From: Clostridium sp. | Lineage (GTDB): Bacteria > Bacillota > Clostridia > Lachnospirales > Lachnospiraceae | Reading direction: 5' to 3' | Assembly (NCBI GenBank): GCA_021770825.1 | Contig: JAETQD010000006.1 | Coordinates: 98,999 to 162,998, forward strand | Length of the DNA stretch: 64,000 nt | Part shown: piece after piece, positions 1 to 8,493 of the stretch | Layout: each line of letters starts with the position of its first letter | How positions within the stretch are numbered: position 1 is the stretch's first letter | The notes under the pieces: model-generated | Databases searched by the model: none | What the model was told of the DNA's origin: nothing | What the model saw: the letters and a program-made list of their open reading frames with translations, nothing else | Position numbers and translations under genes: made by a program

Positions 1-224
1 GGGTGGGGCTTGAGGAAGTGACCCCCTGTGCGGAAAATGGCGGCCAGAAGTCGGCCCTTCAGTTTTACGGCTCCTCCTTCATCACAGACGGAACCGGAGA
101 GCTCCTTAAAACCATGGACCGCCAGTCGGAGGGCGTGATTCTTGCGGAATTTGACCTGGACGCTTTGGCAGCCGACCGCCTCTCCTGGGGCCTGTTCCGT
201 GACCGGAGGCCGGAGGTATATTAA
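1..224 (+). CDS. aguB: N-carbamoylputrescine amidase, C-terminal fragment (cut by window edge)
   Basis: Only the last ~73 codons lie in the window; the reading frame is open to the left edge. The tail carries the pattern YGSSFI..GTGE, then DRQSEG, and ends in SWGLFRDRRPEVY. This is the typical C-terminus of the nitrilase-superfamily amidase AguB, which hydrolyses N-carbamoylputrescine to putrescine, CO2 and ammonia in the agmatine route to polyamines. The catalytic Glu-Lys-Cys residues lie upstream of the window and cannot be checked. An agmatine deiminase gene would be expected just outside. Confidence is high for the family and moderate for the exact substrate. Confidence 0.8.
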   Translation, partial: VGLEEVTPCAENGGQKSALQFYGSSFITDGTGELLKTMDRQSEGVILAEFDLDALAADRLSWGLFRDRRPEVY

Positions 225-440
225 AGACTTATAAGAAACGCGTTTGGGGCAGTCTTTGACTGCCCCTTAAATTCTTTCCTTTCCATATTGACAAGAGCAC
301 CCAAATGAAATATACTGAATCCAATTCTCCGGAATTCTGTTCCGGAAGCAAGCCAATCTGTTGGTCTGTGAATTCTCACAAAAATCCATGTCTGTTATGA
401 ATGTGCGGAGGTGATGCCTTTGAATGCTGGTTCCTTTTAG

Positions 441-626
441 TATCGGACACACTTGTGGGTGCAGAATGTAGAGACTATAATTAGGAGAGAGGGATTTGCA
501 AAGGGCGAAAATCGTCTGGGGAAGCTGATTTTGTCTTTGCTGGCGGATAAGCGGCATGGAGATCTGGAGCGGGCATCGAAGGATGGGGAGTACCGGAAAT
601 CCCTGTATCAGGAATACGGCATTTGA
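441..626 (+). pseudogene. Remnant of a coding region (C-terminal tail, no start)
   Basis: A frame open from 441 to the TGA at 624 reads ...GENRLGKLILSLLADKRH, then DGEYRKSLYQEYGI at the end. It has no ATG and no ribosome-binding site; a GTG at 459 is the only plausible start. The charged tail ending in YR.LYQEYGI resembles, from memory, the C-terminal tail of Clostridial hypothetical or Rpn-type proteins, so it may be what is left of a deleted gene. The 225-440 stretch before it shows no other coding signal. It could also be a chance open frame. The assignment is weak. Confidence 0.35.
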
Positions 627-683
627 TAACTTGCAGTTATGGAAAAAATAGAAAACATGTATGGTTTGGCAGGGCGGTTATGA

Positions 684-712
684 TTGAAAAAAGCGATGGG
701 ATACGTTAAGAT
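684..712 (+). promoter_or_regulatory. Sigma-A promoter for leuB
   Basis: TTGAAA (684-689), a 17-nt spacer, then TAAGAT (707-712), about 60 nt before the leuB start. The leader is too short for a T-box or leader-peptide attenuator. Confidence 0.55.
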
Positions 713-771
713 GAATAATAAAGTGAGGCCGGATGCGGTCATTTTATTTGGAAATTAACGGAGGTTATGGG

Positions 772-1854
772 ATGGAATACAGAATTGCTGCCATTTCCGG
801 TGACGGAATCGGACCGGAGATTGTGAGAGAAGCGAAAAAGGTGCTGGACCGTGTGGGTGCAGTATATGGGCATACGTTTCATTATGAGGATGTTTTAATG
901 GGAGGAATTTCCATTGATACCTACGGCGTGCCCCTTACGGATGAGGCTTTGGAAACTGCCAGAAAGAGCGATTCCGTTCTTTTGGGCGCTGTGGGAGGAA
1001 ATGTGGGAAATTCCCGCTGGTATGACGTAGCTCCCAACTTAAGACCGGAGGCTGGCCTTTTGGCCATCCGCAAGGGACTGAACCTGTTTGCCAATATCCG
1101 CCCGGCCTATCTTTACGATGGGCTTCATGAAGCCTGCCCCTTAAAGAAAGAAATCATCGGCGATGGCTTCGATATGGTAATTGTGAGGGAGCTGACCGGA
1201 GGTCTGTATTTCGGTGAACGCCATACCGAAGAGGTAGGCGGCGTAATGCAGGCAACCGATACCCTGGTTTACAATGAGAATGAAATCCGCCGGGTGGCTG
1301 TGAAGGCCTTTGATATTGCCATGAAGAGAAAGAAAAAGGTCACAAGCGTGGATAAGGCCAATGTGCTGGATTCCTCCAGACTTTGGAGAAAGGTGGTGGC
1401 CGAGGTGGCCGGGGAGTATCCGGAGGTGACGCTGGAGAATATGCTGGTGGATAACTGTGCCATGCAGCTTGTGATGAATCCCGGCCAGTTCGATGTGATT
1501 CTTACGGAAAATATGTTTGGCGACATTTTGTCCGATGAGGCCAGCATGATCACAGGTTCCATCGGAATGCTGTCCTCTGCAAGCCTCAATGAAGGAAAAT
1601 TCGGTCTCTATGAGCCCAGCCATGGCTCCGCTCCGGATATTGCAGGAAAGGGAATTGCAAACCCCATCGCCACCATTCTGTCGGCTGCCATGATGCTTCG
1701 CTTCTCCTTTGATCTGGATAAGGAAGCCGATGCCGTGGAGAATGCCGTGCGGAAAGTGCTTGCTGATGGATACAGAACCGTGGACATCATGGCCGAGGGA
1801 ATGACAGAGGTTGGAACCACCCAGATGGGCGATTTGATCTGTGAGAGAATATAA
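772..1854 (+). CDS. leuB: 3-isopropylmalate dehydrogenase
   Basis: LeuB oxidises and decarboxylates (2R,3S)-3-isopropylmalate with NAD+ in leucine synthesis, in the cytoplasm. The 360-residue product fits the family length. Visible motifs are GDGIGPEI near the N-terminus, the substrate arginines in [12 protein letters not shown] and VRELTGG, VDKANVL at about residues 193-199, the metal-binding aspartates in [12 protein letters not shown] (about 247-258), and the NAD-site [11 protein letters not shown] at 284-294. ATG 772 is chosen over an in-frame start 39 nt upstream because CGGAGG (759-764) sits at the right distance. The gene stands alone between its own promoter and terminator. leuA, leuC and leuD are not adjacent. 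The isocitrate and tartrate dehydrogenase relatives are less likely given the leucine-type motifs. Confidence 0.93.
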   Translation: MEYRIAAISGDGIGPEIVREAKKVLDRVGAVYGHTFHYEDVLMGGISIDTYGVPLTDEALETARKSDSVLLGAVGGNVGNSRWYDVAPNLRPEAGLLAIRKGLNLFANIRPAYLYDGLHEACPLKKEIIGDGFDMVIVRELTGGLYFGERHTEEVGGVMQATDTLVYNENEIRRVAVKAFDIAMKRKKKVTSVDKANVLDSSRLWRKVVAEVAGEYPEVTLENMLVDNCAMQLVMNPGQFDVILTENMFGDILSDEASMITGSIGMLSSASLNEGKFGLYEPSHGSAPDIAGKGIANPIATILSAAMMLRFSFDLDKEADAVENAVRKVLADGYRTVDIMAEGMTEVGTTQMGDLICERI

Positions 1855-1873
1855 TAACTGAAAAAAGAGTATA

Positions 1874-1910
1874 AAAAATGCAGGAATCTCTCAAATTCCT
1901 GCATTTTTTT
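1874..1910 (+). terminator. Rho-independent terminator after leuB
   Basis: A 14-bp stem, AAAAATGCAGGAAT (1874-1887) with its complement at 1895-1908, merges into a T run. It separates leuB from the serC operon. Confidence 0.85.
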
Positions 1911-1911
1911 A

Positions 1912-1940
1912 TTGATTTGCAATATTGATTGTGATAGGAT
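1912..1940 (+). promoter_or_regulatory. Sigma-A promoter for the serC operon
   Basis: TTGATT (1912-1917), 17-nt spacer, TAGGAT (1935-1940). It lies just past the leuB terminator and 35 nt before the serC start. Confidence 0.5.
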
Positions 1941-1975
1941 AGACGAAATCAAAAAAAATAAGGGAGGAAACAGGT

Positions 1976-3070
1976 ATGAGCAGAGTGTATAATTTTTCGG
2001 CCGGTCCGGCCGTTCTTCCGGAAGAGGTATTAAAAGAGGCGGCAGCAGAAATGCTTGATTATAATGGAACCGGTATGTCAGTGATGGAAATGAGCCACCG
2101 CTCAAGGGCCTTTGAAGAGATTATCGAGACTGCCGAGCAGGATTTGAGAGATCTGATGGGAATTCCGGGCCAGTATAAGGTTTTGTTTTTACAGGGCGGC
2201 GCCCACCAGCAGTTTGCGGCGGTTCCTTTAAACCTGATGAAAAACCGTGTGGGAGACTATATTATCACAGGACAGTGGGCCAAAAAGGCATGGAAAGAAG
2301 CAAAGCTTTACGGAACTGCCAATGTTCTGGCATCCAGCGAGGATAAAAATTTCAGCTACATCCCGGACTGCTCGGATCTTCCCGTGGATGAGAAGGCAGA
2401 TTATGTTTACATCTGTGAAAATAACACCATCTATGGCACCAAATACCACACACTCCCCAATACCAAGGGAAAAATCCTTGTATCGGATGTCTCTTCCTGT
2501 TTCCTTTCTGAACCCATGGACGTGACAAAATACGGCCTGATTTATGGCGGCGTCCAGAAAAACATCGGTCCGGCCGGAGTGGTCATTGTAATTATCCGGG
2601 AAGACCTTCTTAACGATGATGTGCTGCCGGAGACCCCTACGATTCTCCGTTATAAGGTCCAGGCAGATGCCAACTCCCTCTACAATACGCCTCCATGCTA
2701 TGGAATTTATATCTGCGGCAAGGTATTTAAGTGGCTGAAAAAGCAGGGCGGTTTAAGTGCCATGAAGGAGATCAATGAGCGGAAGGCAAAAATACTTTAC
2801 GATTATCTGGATTCCAGCGCCATGTTCCGTGGGACGGTCAGAAAGGAAGACCGATCTCTTATGAATGTTCCGTTTGTGACAGGAGATAAGGAGATGGATG
2901 CCTTGTTTGTGAAGGAGGCAGAGGCCAGGGGATTCGTGAACTTAAAAGGCCACCGCACCGTGGGCGGCATGAGGGCCAGCATTTATAACGCCATGCCGGA
3001 GGAAGGCGTCAGAAAATTAAAGGAGTTTATGGAGGAATTTGAACGGAGCCATGGAAAGGGGGAGGCGTAA
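1976..3070 (+). CDS. serC: Phosphoserine aminotransferase
   Basis: SerC transfers an amino group from glutamate to 3-phosphohydroxypyruvate, the second step of serine synthesis. It is a class V PLP aminotransferase of 364 residues, the usual length. The N-terminus RVYNFSAGPAVLPEEVL and the early GGAHQQFA are hallmark SerC sequences. The PLP-binding lysine is K195 in YGGVQKNIGPAG. A strong GGGAGGAAA ribosome-binding site precedes ATG 1976. The stop is 2 nt before serA, so the two are co-transcribed and probably translationally coupled. No serB phosphatase is found in the window. Confidence 0.95.
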   Translation: MSRVYNFSAGPAVLPEEVLKEAAAEMLDYNGTGMSVMEMSHRSRAFEEIIETAEQDLRDLMGIPGQYKVLFLQGGAHQQFAAVPLNLMKNRVGDYIITGQWAKKAWKEAKLYGTANVLASSEDKNFSYIPDCSDLPVDEKADYVYICENNTIYGTKYHTLPNTKGKILVSDVSSCFLSEPMDVTKYGLIYGGVQKNIGPAGVVIVIIREDLLNDDVLPETPTILRYKVQADANSLYNTPPCYGIYICGKVFKWLKKQGGLSAMKEINERKAKILYDYLDSSAMFRGTVRKEDRSLMNVPFVTGDKEMDALFVKEAEARGFVNLKGHRTVGGMRASIYNAMPEEGVRKLKEFMEEFERSHGKGEA

Positions 3071-3072
3071 GT

Positions 3073-4236
3073 ATGAGAAGAATATGCTGTTTAAATCCCA
3101 TTTCCAGCCATGGACTGGACTGCCTCACAAAGGAATATGAGCTGACAAAGGAGATGGAGGAAGCGGAGGGCGTTCTTGTGCGGAGTGCCTCCATGAACGG
3201 AATGGAGCTTCCCAAAAATCTTCTGGCGGTGGCCAGAGCCGGAGCCGGTGTCAATAACATTCCTCTGGATGCATGTGCGAAAAAGGGCATTGTGGTATTC
3301 AATACGCCGGGAGCCAACAAAAACGGCGTGAAGGAGCTGGTAATTGCGGGACTTCTTCTGGCTTCCAGGGATATTATCGGAGGCGTGGAGTGGTGCCGGG
3401 CCCAGACAGGGGCGGATATGGCCCAGAAGGTGGAAAAAGGAAAGAAGGCCTTTGCAGGATGCGAAATCAAAGGAAAAAAGCTTGGGGTCATCGGCCTCGG
3501 GGCCATTGGCTGTGAGGTGGCCAATGCAGCCTGTGATCTGGGAATGGAGGTTTATGGATATGACCCGTTTATCTCCGTCAACGCCGCCTGGATGCTGTCC
3601 CGGTCCGTAAAGCATATCATGGATGCCGATACTATTTACAGGGAATGCGACTATATTACGGTCCATGTGCCTCTGTTAGATTCCACAAAGCATATGATTT
3701 CCAAAGAAATCTTGGATAAGATGAAGGATGGAGCTGTGATTTTAAACTTTGCCAGAGATCTTTTGGTGGATGATGATGCCATGGAGACCGCTTTAAAGGA
3801 CGGAAAGGTGAAAAAATACATCACAGATTTCCCCAATGAGAAGACATCAGCCATGGACGGCGTGATTGCCATTCCCCATCTGGGGGCTTCCACAGAGGAA
3901 TCAGAGGATAACTGCGCGGTGATGGCGGTGAAGGAGCTGCGGGATTATCTGGAAAACGGAACCATAAAAAACTCTGTCAATTATCCGGAGTGCAGTATGG
4001 GAGTCTGTACGGAGTGTGCAAGAATCGCCCTTCTCCATGCCAATGTCCCCAACATGATCGGCCAGATCACGGCAATTCTTGCGGCGGAAGGATTAAACAT
4101 TGCCAACATGGTGAATAAAAGCAGGGATACTTACGCATATACACTTCTGGATTTGGAAACCTCGGTGAAGGCGGAGGCCGTGGATATGCTTAAAAACATC
4201 CGGGGAATGTATAAGGTGAGAGTGATCAAAGGATAA
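3073..4236 (+). CDS. serA: D-3-phosphoglycerate dehydrogenase
   Basis: SerA oxidises 3-phosphoglycerate to 3-phosphohydroxypyruvate with NAD+, committing carbon to serine. The 387-residue protein has the substrate-binding core, a Rossmann domain with GLGAIG at 141-146, and the catalytic triad R228 (in FARDLLVDD), E256 (in FPNEK) and H269 (in IPHLGAS). It ends in an ACT domain from about residue 315 (NVPNMIGQITAIL), a likely serine-sensing module. It is shorter than the ~525-residue form because the intervening ASB domain is missing. It follows serC directly, so feedback by serine through the ACT domain is likely. Confidence 0.94.
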   Translation: MRRICCLNPISSHGLDCLTKEYELTKEMEEAEGVLVRSASMNGMELPKNLLAVARAGAGVNNIPLDACAKKGIVVFNTPGANKNGVKELVIAGLLLASRDIIGGVEWCRAQTGADMAQKVEKGKKAFAGCEIKGKKLGVIGLGAIGCEVANAACDLGMEVYGYDPFISVNAAWMLSRSVKHIMDADTIYRECDYITVHVPLLDSTKHMISKEILDKMKDGAVILNFARDLLVDDDAMETALKDGKVKKYITDFPNEKTSAMDGVIAIPHLGASTEESEDNCAVMAVKELRDYLENGTIKNSVNYPECSMGVCTECARIALLHANVPNMIGQITAILAAEGLNIANMVNKSRDTYAYTLLDLETSVKAEAVDMLKNIRGMYKVRVIKG

Positions 4237-4250
4237 GAGGAGGAAAAAGG

Positions 4251-5492
4251 ATGGCTGTGGTAAAACCGTTTGTATGTGTTCGTCCCGCCAAAGATCTGGT
4301 ATCTCAGGTGGCGGCCCTGCCCTATGATGTATATGACAGAAAGGAAGCTGGGCAGGAGGTGAAAAAGAATCCCCTGTCCTTTCTGGCCATCGACAGGCCG
4401 GACACATTTTTTCCTGACACAGTGGGAAGCTATGAGCCATGTGTCTATGAAAAGGCCCGTGAACTTTATGAGGAGCGGCTTTCAGACGGGACTTTTCGGA
4501 AGGAACAAAGACCGGCATTCTATCTTTACGAGCTGACCATGGACGGCCGTTCCCAGACGGGAATTGTGGCATGCTCATCGGTTGACGATTATTTAAACAA
4601 TGTGATTAAAAAGCACGAAAACACCAGAGAGGAAAAGGAGCAGGACAGAATTACCCATATTGATGCCTTAAACGCCCAGACAGGGCCGATTTTCCTCACT
4701 TACCGCCCGGTAAAACGGCTGAAGGAGCTGGTGGAGCTGGAGAAAAAAACAGAGCCGCTTTATGATTTTGTGTCAGAGGACGGAATCGGGCACAGGGTCT
4801 GGAGGGTGGAAAATACAGCCTGGGAACAGGAGATGGAAAAAGAATTTGCAAAGCTTCCTGCCACATATATTGCAGACGGCCATCACCGGGCGGCATCGGC
4901 GGTGAAGGTGGCCTTAAAGCGAAGAGAGCAGTATCCGGACCAGGGAGCTGATGCGGAGTTTAATTTTTTCCTGTCGGTACTTTTCCCCTCCGATGAGCTC
5001 ATGATTCTTCCCTATAACCGGGTGGTGAAGGATTTAAACGGCCGTTCTCCAAAGGAATTCCTGGAAGAAATCTCCAGTGACTTCCATGTGAAGGAACTGG
5101 GAACAAAAGCCTTTTCGCCGGGGAGGAAAGGCAGTTTTGGCATGTACCTGGGCGGAATCTGGTATGAGCTTTCCATAAAAGACGGGCTTACACCAAAGGA
5201 CCCGGTGGGGGCGTTGGACGTATCCATTCTCCAGGACCGCCTGCTGGGGCCGGTGCTTGGAATCGGAGACCCGAGAACGGATAAACGGATTGACTTTGTG
5301 GGAGGAATCCGGGGACTTTCCGAGCTGGAGCGGAGGGTGAATTGTGATATGCAGGTGGCTTTTTCCATGTATCCCACCTCCATGGAGGAGCTGCTTTCAG
5401 TGGCAGACGCAGGACTCCTTATGCCGCCCAAATCCACATGGTTTGAGCCGAAGCTGCGGAGCGGAATTTTTATCCATCAGTTAAAAGAATAA
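4251..5492 (+). CDS. DUF1015 family protein
   Basis: A 413-residue soluble protein with the DUF1015 signature. It starts VVKPFVCVRPA and PYDVYD, has an internal KKHENTREEKEQDR segment, and a central YIADGHHRAASA motif with two histidines that could bind metal or act in catalysis. The family has no established biochemical role that I know. It is very often encoded beside serA and serC in Clostridia, as here with 14-nt spacing, so a job linked to serine or phosphohydroxypyruvate metabolism is an inference from context only. The start at 4251 has AGAGGAGG just upstream. Confidence 0.88.
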   Translation: MAVVKPFVCVRPAKDLVSQVAALPYDVYDRKEAGQEVKKNPLSFLAIDRPDTFFPDTVGSYEPCVYEKARELYEERLSDGTFRKEQRPAFYLYELTMDGRSQTGIVACSSVDDYLNNVIKKHENTREEKEQDRITHIDALNAQTGPIFLTYRPVKRLKELVELEKKTEPLYDFVSEDGIGHRVWRVENTAWEQEMEKEFAKLPATYIADGHHRAASAVKVALKRREQYPDQGADAEFNFFLSVLFPSDELMILPYNRVVKDLNGRSPKEFLEEISSDFHVKELGTKAFSPGRKGSFGMYLGGIWYELSIKDGLTPKDPVGALDVSILQDRLLGPVLGIGDPRTDKRIDFVGGIRGLSELERRVNCDMQVAFSMYPTSMEELLSVADAGLLMPPKSTWFEPKLRSGIFIHQLKE

Positions 5493-5545
5493 GACAGAGA
5501 GGTTTTTGCATACAATGTACCCAGAACACAGATGCGAGGTGCCGT

Positions 5546-6154
5546 ATGCAGGAAATAATCCTGAACTTTATGGGGGAATACGGGGCATTTGCCGTATTCC
5601 TTCTTATATTAATAGAGAATTTATTTCCGCCCATTCCGTCCGAGGTGATCTTGACCTTCGGAGGAGTCACGACCACCTGTACCAGCCTGACGGTGCCCGG
5701 TGTCATTTTCTCGGCAACGGCAGGGTCTGTGCTGGGGGCCATTCTGTTATATGGTGCCGGGTATCTGATTCCGGAGGAACTGCTTTGCCGGATATCCGCC
5801 GGGCGCCTGGGGCAGCTTTTGCATTTTGACCCGGAGGATGTGGAGCTGGCTAAACTGTGGTTTCGGAAAAAGGGAACAGCAGCGGTGTTTCTGTGCCGCC
5901 TGGTTCCCATCGTGCGGAGCCTGATTTCCATTCCGGCAGGGATTTCTAAAATGAAGCCGGTGCCGTTTCTTTTTCTGACGGCGGGAGGGAGTTTTCTCTG
6001 GAATACGGTGCTGGTGCTTTTGGGAAGGGCTGCGGGAAACTCCTGGGAGAAGGTAACAGAGGCATTGGGAGTATATTCCAATCTGCTTCTGGTGGTTCTT
6101 GGAAGCGGGATGCTCCTGGCTGTCATGATTTGGCAGACAAAAACAGATAAATAA
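5546..6154 (+). CDS. DedA family membrane protein
   Basis: A 202-residue integral membrane protein with the DedA (VTT/SNARE-associated) pattern: an N-terminal hydrophobic stretch, FPPIPSEVIL, an internal repeat region, and the conserved FLCRLVPIVRSLISIPAG followed by a last hairpin of membrane segments. DedA proteins act in membrane lipid homeostasis, and some flip undecaprenyl phosphate or phosphatidylethanolamine. It lies 53 nt after the DUF1015 gene with no terminator seen, so it may be read from the serC promoter. The ribosome-binding site (GCGAGG) is modest. The exact substrate cannot be told from sequence. Confidence 0.87.
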   Translation: MQEIILNFMGEYGAFAVFLLILIENLFPPIPSEVILTFGGVTTTCTSLTVPGVIFSATAGSVLGAILLYGAGYLIPEELLCRISAGRLGQLLHFDPEDVELAKLWFRKKGTAAVFLCRLVPIVRSLISIPAGISKMKPVPFLFLTAGGSFLWNTVLVLLGRAAGNSWEKVTEALGVYSNLLLVVLGSGMLLAVMIWQTKTDK

Positions 6155-6227
6155 TTTGAATAATTCCATACAATTTGAAAATTAATAAATAACTTGAAAT
6201 TTATTTTTAAATTTTTGCAAAAAAGTA

Positions 6228-6256
6228 TTGACAAAATGAAGGTGTTCATCTATAAT
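6228..6256 (+). promoter_or_regulatory. Perfect-consensus sigma-A promoter
   Basis: TTGACA (6228-6233), a 17-nt spacer, TATAAT (6251-6256): both hexamers and the spacing are exact consensus. It drives the region from about 6263, which holds no convincing gene, and it is the best promoter in the window. Confidence 0.8.
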
Positions 6257-6262
6257 AAAGAC

Positions 6263-6650
6263 AACAAAAAGAAAGAGAGAACAGACCAATGAAATAGTTA
6301 GTCTAAAAAATCTAAGAAAAGGAGGTACGGACCGCCGAACACGTAAAACTCGTTTAGCTTTTAAAAAATAAAAGTCTAAACATAGGAAAAACACAAAACC
6401 GGAAAAATGAATCAAAAAAGGTTATCTGATATTCCTTAAAGATATGACGAGAAAGTATCAATAAGAGAAATACAATAATCAATATGAAAATGAAAAAAGA
6501 ACAAAGGATGCGAATTCAGAAGACCGGTGGCGTGAGAGAAAAAGTTAATATAGATAAAAACTCGAAAGAGAGGAACGTCCAATGGACAATGAAATGTAAA
6601 GTGGGTATCGGAAAAAAACAAAAAAGATTTTTTCGGTACCCACTAAAATT
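6263..6650 (+). ncRNA. Candidate A-rich non-coding RNA of ~380 nt
   Basis: Between a consensus promoter and a hairpin terminator lies about 380 nt with no open frame that looks like protein. The longest start-stop frame with a typical look is about 10 codons (ATG 6407), and an AAAGGAGGT at about 6319 is not followed by a usable start. The plus strand is strikingly rich in A and G. Local hairpins can be drawn: AGACCAA/TTAGTCT around 6283-6304, GTTTAG/CTAAAC flanking CTTTT/AAAAG around 6352-6380, and GTCC-AAT-GGAC near 6577-6587. CCGCCG near 6332 can pair with CGGTGG near 6525. I do not recognise it as tmRNA, 6S, SRP or RNase P RNA. A purine-rich spacer with a long 5' leader is the alternative. 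Confidence 0.5.
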
Positions 6651-6656
6651 TTGTCT
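6600..6656. terminator. Hairpin terminator shared by the RNA and the radical SAM gene
   Basis: AGTGGGTAtCGgAAAAAA (6600-6617) pairs with its near-complement TTTTTTCGGTACCCACT (6628-6644), with one wobble and one bulge. A/T-rich sequence lies on both sides. It lies 9-65 nt from the stop of the minus-strand gene, so it probably works in both directions. Confidence 0.65.
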
Positions 6657-6664
6657 TTACCGTT

Positions 6665-7567
6665 TCAGACACCGCTCAGATCAAAGGGCGGGGTATATTC
6701 TTCTTTTGCACTGCTTTTTTCCTGCATATATCCATTCATAAGGCCAAGTTCGATGGCCGCATCCACTACTTTTTGATATTCATAGGTTGTAATCCGGCGG
6801 TTGATTTCCGGATACATGCTGCTTTTATAAAAAGGCGTATACTGGCTCATGATACTTAAAAGATACTGGTTTTCCGGGAGAGTGTCCTTCATCCAGTGCA
6901 GGAGCTTTATGGAATCTTCCCTGGCGCCGGGAAGAACCATATGGCGGATGATAACGCCTTTTTTCAACAGGGACGGAGAATCCGGATTCCAGGTGAGACC
7001 TCCTGTCAGGCGAATCATTTCGGTGATGGCAGCGGAGGCTTTGGAAAAATAATCTTTGGCGGCGGAGTATTTTTGGGAAAGATTGCTGTCATAATATTTT
7101 AAGTCCGGTAAGTAAATATCTATGTAACCGGAATATTCCTGAAGGGTTTCCAGGCGCTCATATCCGCCGCAGTTGTAGACGACGGGGATGGCCAGCCGCC
7201 CTTTTATCATATCCAGGGCCTCTTTGATGGAGGGAAGATACTGGGTGGCGGTGACCAGGTTTATATTGTGGGCACCCTGGCTCTGCAGCTCCAAAAAGAT
7301 TTCCGAAAGCCGTTTGACCGTGATTTCCTTACCGAAGTTTTCATGGCTTAAGGTGTAGTTCTGGCAGAAAATACACTTTAAGGTGCAGCCGGAAAAGAAC
7401 ACGGTTCCGCTCCCGTTTCTGCCGCTTATGCAGGGTTCCTCCCAGGGATGGAGGGCGGCTCTGGCCACCTTTATGGCAGCGCCTGCCCGGCAGAATCCGA
7501 GGGTTTCTGTACGGTTCACGCCGCACATTCTGGGGCAGAGGGTGCAGGACTCATATGTTGTGGACAT
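6665..7567 (-). CDS. Radical SAM protein, PflA-like
   Basis: A 300-residue radical SAM enzyme of the group annotated as putative pyruvate formate-lyase activating enzymes. An N-terminal CTLCPRMCGVNR cysteine cluster (about residues 8-19) is followed by the radical SAM motif CTLKCIFCQN, a CxxxCxxC that holds the SAM-binding 4Fe-4S cluster. VVYNCGGYE, YIDIYLPDLKYYD and a late PEINRRIT.YE segment fit this group. Its in vivo partner is unknown, and no glycyl radical enzyme is nearby. The start has GGAGGT about 7 nt upstream. It lies downstream of the small minus-strand gene and the glycosylase gene and is probably co-transcribed with them. Confidence 0.88.
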   Translation of the reverse strand: MSTTYESCTLCPRMCGVNRTETLGFCRAGAAIKVARAALHPWEEPCISGRNGSGTVFFSGCTLKCIFCQNYTLSHENFGKEITVKRLSEIFLELQSQGAHNINLVTATQYLPSIKEALDMIKGRLAIPVVYNCGGYERLETLQEYSGYIDIYLPDLKYYDSNLSQKYSAAKDYFSKASAAITEMIRLTGGLTWNPDSPSLLKKGVIIRHMVLPGAREDSIKLLHWMKDTLPENQYLLSIMSQYTPFYKSSMYPEINRRITTYEYQKVVDAAIELGLMNGYMQEKSSAKEEYTPPFDLSGV

Positions 7568-7656
7568 AAATAATACCTCCGAAATATGTACGGCACCAAA
7601 ACGGGCAGGGTCCTGAAAGCGCGGACGCTGCCGGACTGGTGCCTGAAAGCCGGATA

Positions 7657-7848
7657 TCAGCCCCTGGTTTCCGGGTCATTGAGATGCTCCGGAAGGAACT
7701 GGTAAAGCTGATTATAGTGTTCCACCTCGACATCGGACTGGGGCAGGGATGGTATTAACCCTGTGCAGTCCATGGTGGAACAGGAATGGATGTCAATGTC
7801 ATAGTCGTCATAATGGGAAGACCGGACATTGTGGTTTTTTGGACTCAT
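7657..7848 (-). CDS. Small protein of unknown function (63 aa)
   Basis: Starts MSPKNHNVRSSHYDDYDID and continues HSCSTMDCTGLIPSLPQSD to a C-terminal YNQLYQFLPEHL. I do not recognise it. The acidic and tyrosine-rich N-terminus, two cysteines (CSTMDC) and a YNQLYQFLP tail suggest a structured, perhaps metal-binding, mini-protein. ATG 7848 is preferred to an in-frame GTG 9 nt earlier because GGGGTG overlaps that GTG and fits as a ribosome-binding site. It sits between the glycosylase and the radical SAM gene on the same strand. Codon choice and the good ribosome site argue that it is real. Confidence 0.6.
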   Translation of the reverse strand: MSPKNHNVRSSHYDDYDIDIHSCSTMDCTGLIPSLPQSDVEVEHYNQLYQFLPEHLNDPETRG

Positions 7849-7909
7849 GTGTATCACCCCGTGTCTTATTGTGCCGGGGGGATGAAAAAAACATACATGG
7901 ATAGTATTT

Positions 7910-8401
7910 CTAGTGTAAGTAACTGCATATTACAGACCATTCCAGTACCAGACGGTCCAGAGACCAGGCAGCATTGGCCGGACTGGTGGACGGCAGCCGG
8001 ATGGCAGATTTTAATGTGGTTTTCTCCTGGTACTTCCGGTAATACTGATAAGAGGTGCCGCCGTTGCAGAAAATTTGCGTCACGGCGCTTTCCGAGAGAA
8101 GCTTTGAGAGATCGTTGGGGACCACATTTTTTATGGAGCTGTCACTGGAGCCTTCGATGGTACAGGAGGCAATCACGTCCCAGACAGCAATATGATTTTT
8201 TAAAAGAAACCGTTTCTTTTCTTCTATGGTTTCCGGAAGGGGCTCCTTTGTGACGCGGGCCAGGACCTTCCAGAAGCGGTTCTGGGGATGGTGGTAGAAA
8301 AAATGGCCTTCCCTGGACTTTACGGAAGGAAAGGAGCCGAGGATAAGGATTTTCGAGCTGGAATCATAAACCGGGGGAATCGGATGAATGACCTGTTCCA
8401 T
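7910..8401 (-). CDS. DNA-deoxyinosine glycosylase (uracil-DNA glycosylase superfamily, family 6-like)
   Basis: A 163-residue protein of the uracil-DNA glycosylase fold. The N-terminus carries LILGSFPSVKSRE followed by FYHHPQNRFW, and the C-terminus carries LPSTSPANA. These are the active-site and intercalation motifs of the hypoxanthine/xanthine-type glycosylases, which remove deaminated adenine from DNA to start base-excision repair. A single-domain product of this size is normal. AAAGGAGGT lies just before ATG 8401. It diverges from ftsH and heads a minus-strand run with the 63-aa gene and the radical SAM gene. True specificity (hypoxanthine against uracil) cannot be settled by eye. Confidence 0.85.
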   Translation of the reverse strand: MEQVIHPIPPVYDSSSKILILGSFPSVKSREGHFFYHHPQNRFWKVLARVTKEPLPETIEEKKRFLLKNHIAVWDVIASCTIEGSSDSSIKNVVPNDLSKLLSESAVTQIFCNGGTSYQYYRKYQEKTTLKSAIRLPSTSPANAAWSLDRLVLEWSVICSYLH

Positions 8402-8493
8402 GACGGTATGACCTCCTTTCTATATGTGTCCCATTCAGTATGACAAAAAAGAAAGATTTTGTCAAAGAAAAAACAAATTTTATACTTTTTTTA

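Noticed and set aside
1141..1623. Long minus-strand frames opposite leuB (also opposite serA, ftsH, ileS and glgP)
   Set aside because: Antisense shadows of high-G+C codon usage in a firmly assigned gene; His/Pro-rich translations, no ribosome sites.
6182..6621. Minus-strand hydrophobic frames opposite the A-rich RNA region
   Set aside because: Poly-A on the plus strand reads as Phe/Leu-rich on the minus strand; no ribosome site and no supporting neighbour.
6484..6741. Plus-strand 85-codon frame within the RNA region
   Set aside because: It runs through the terminator hairpin and into the antisense of the radical SAM gene; Lys-rich start is an effect of A-richness.
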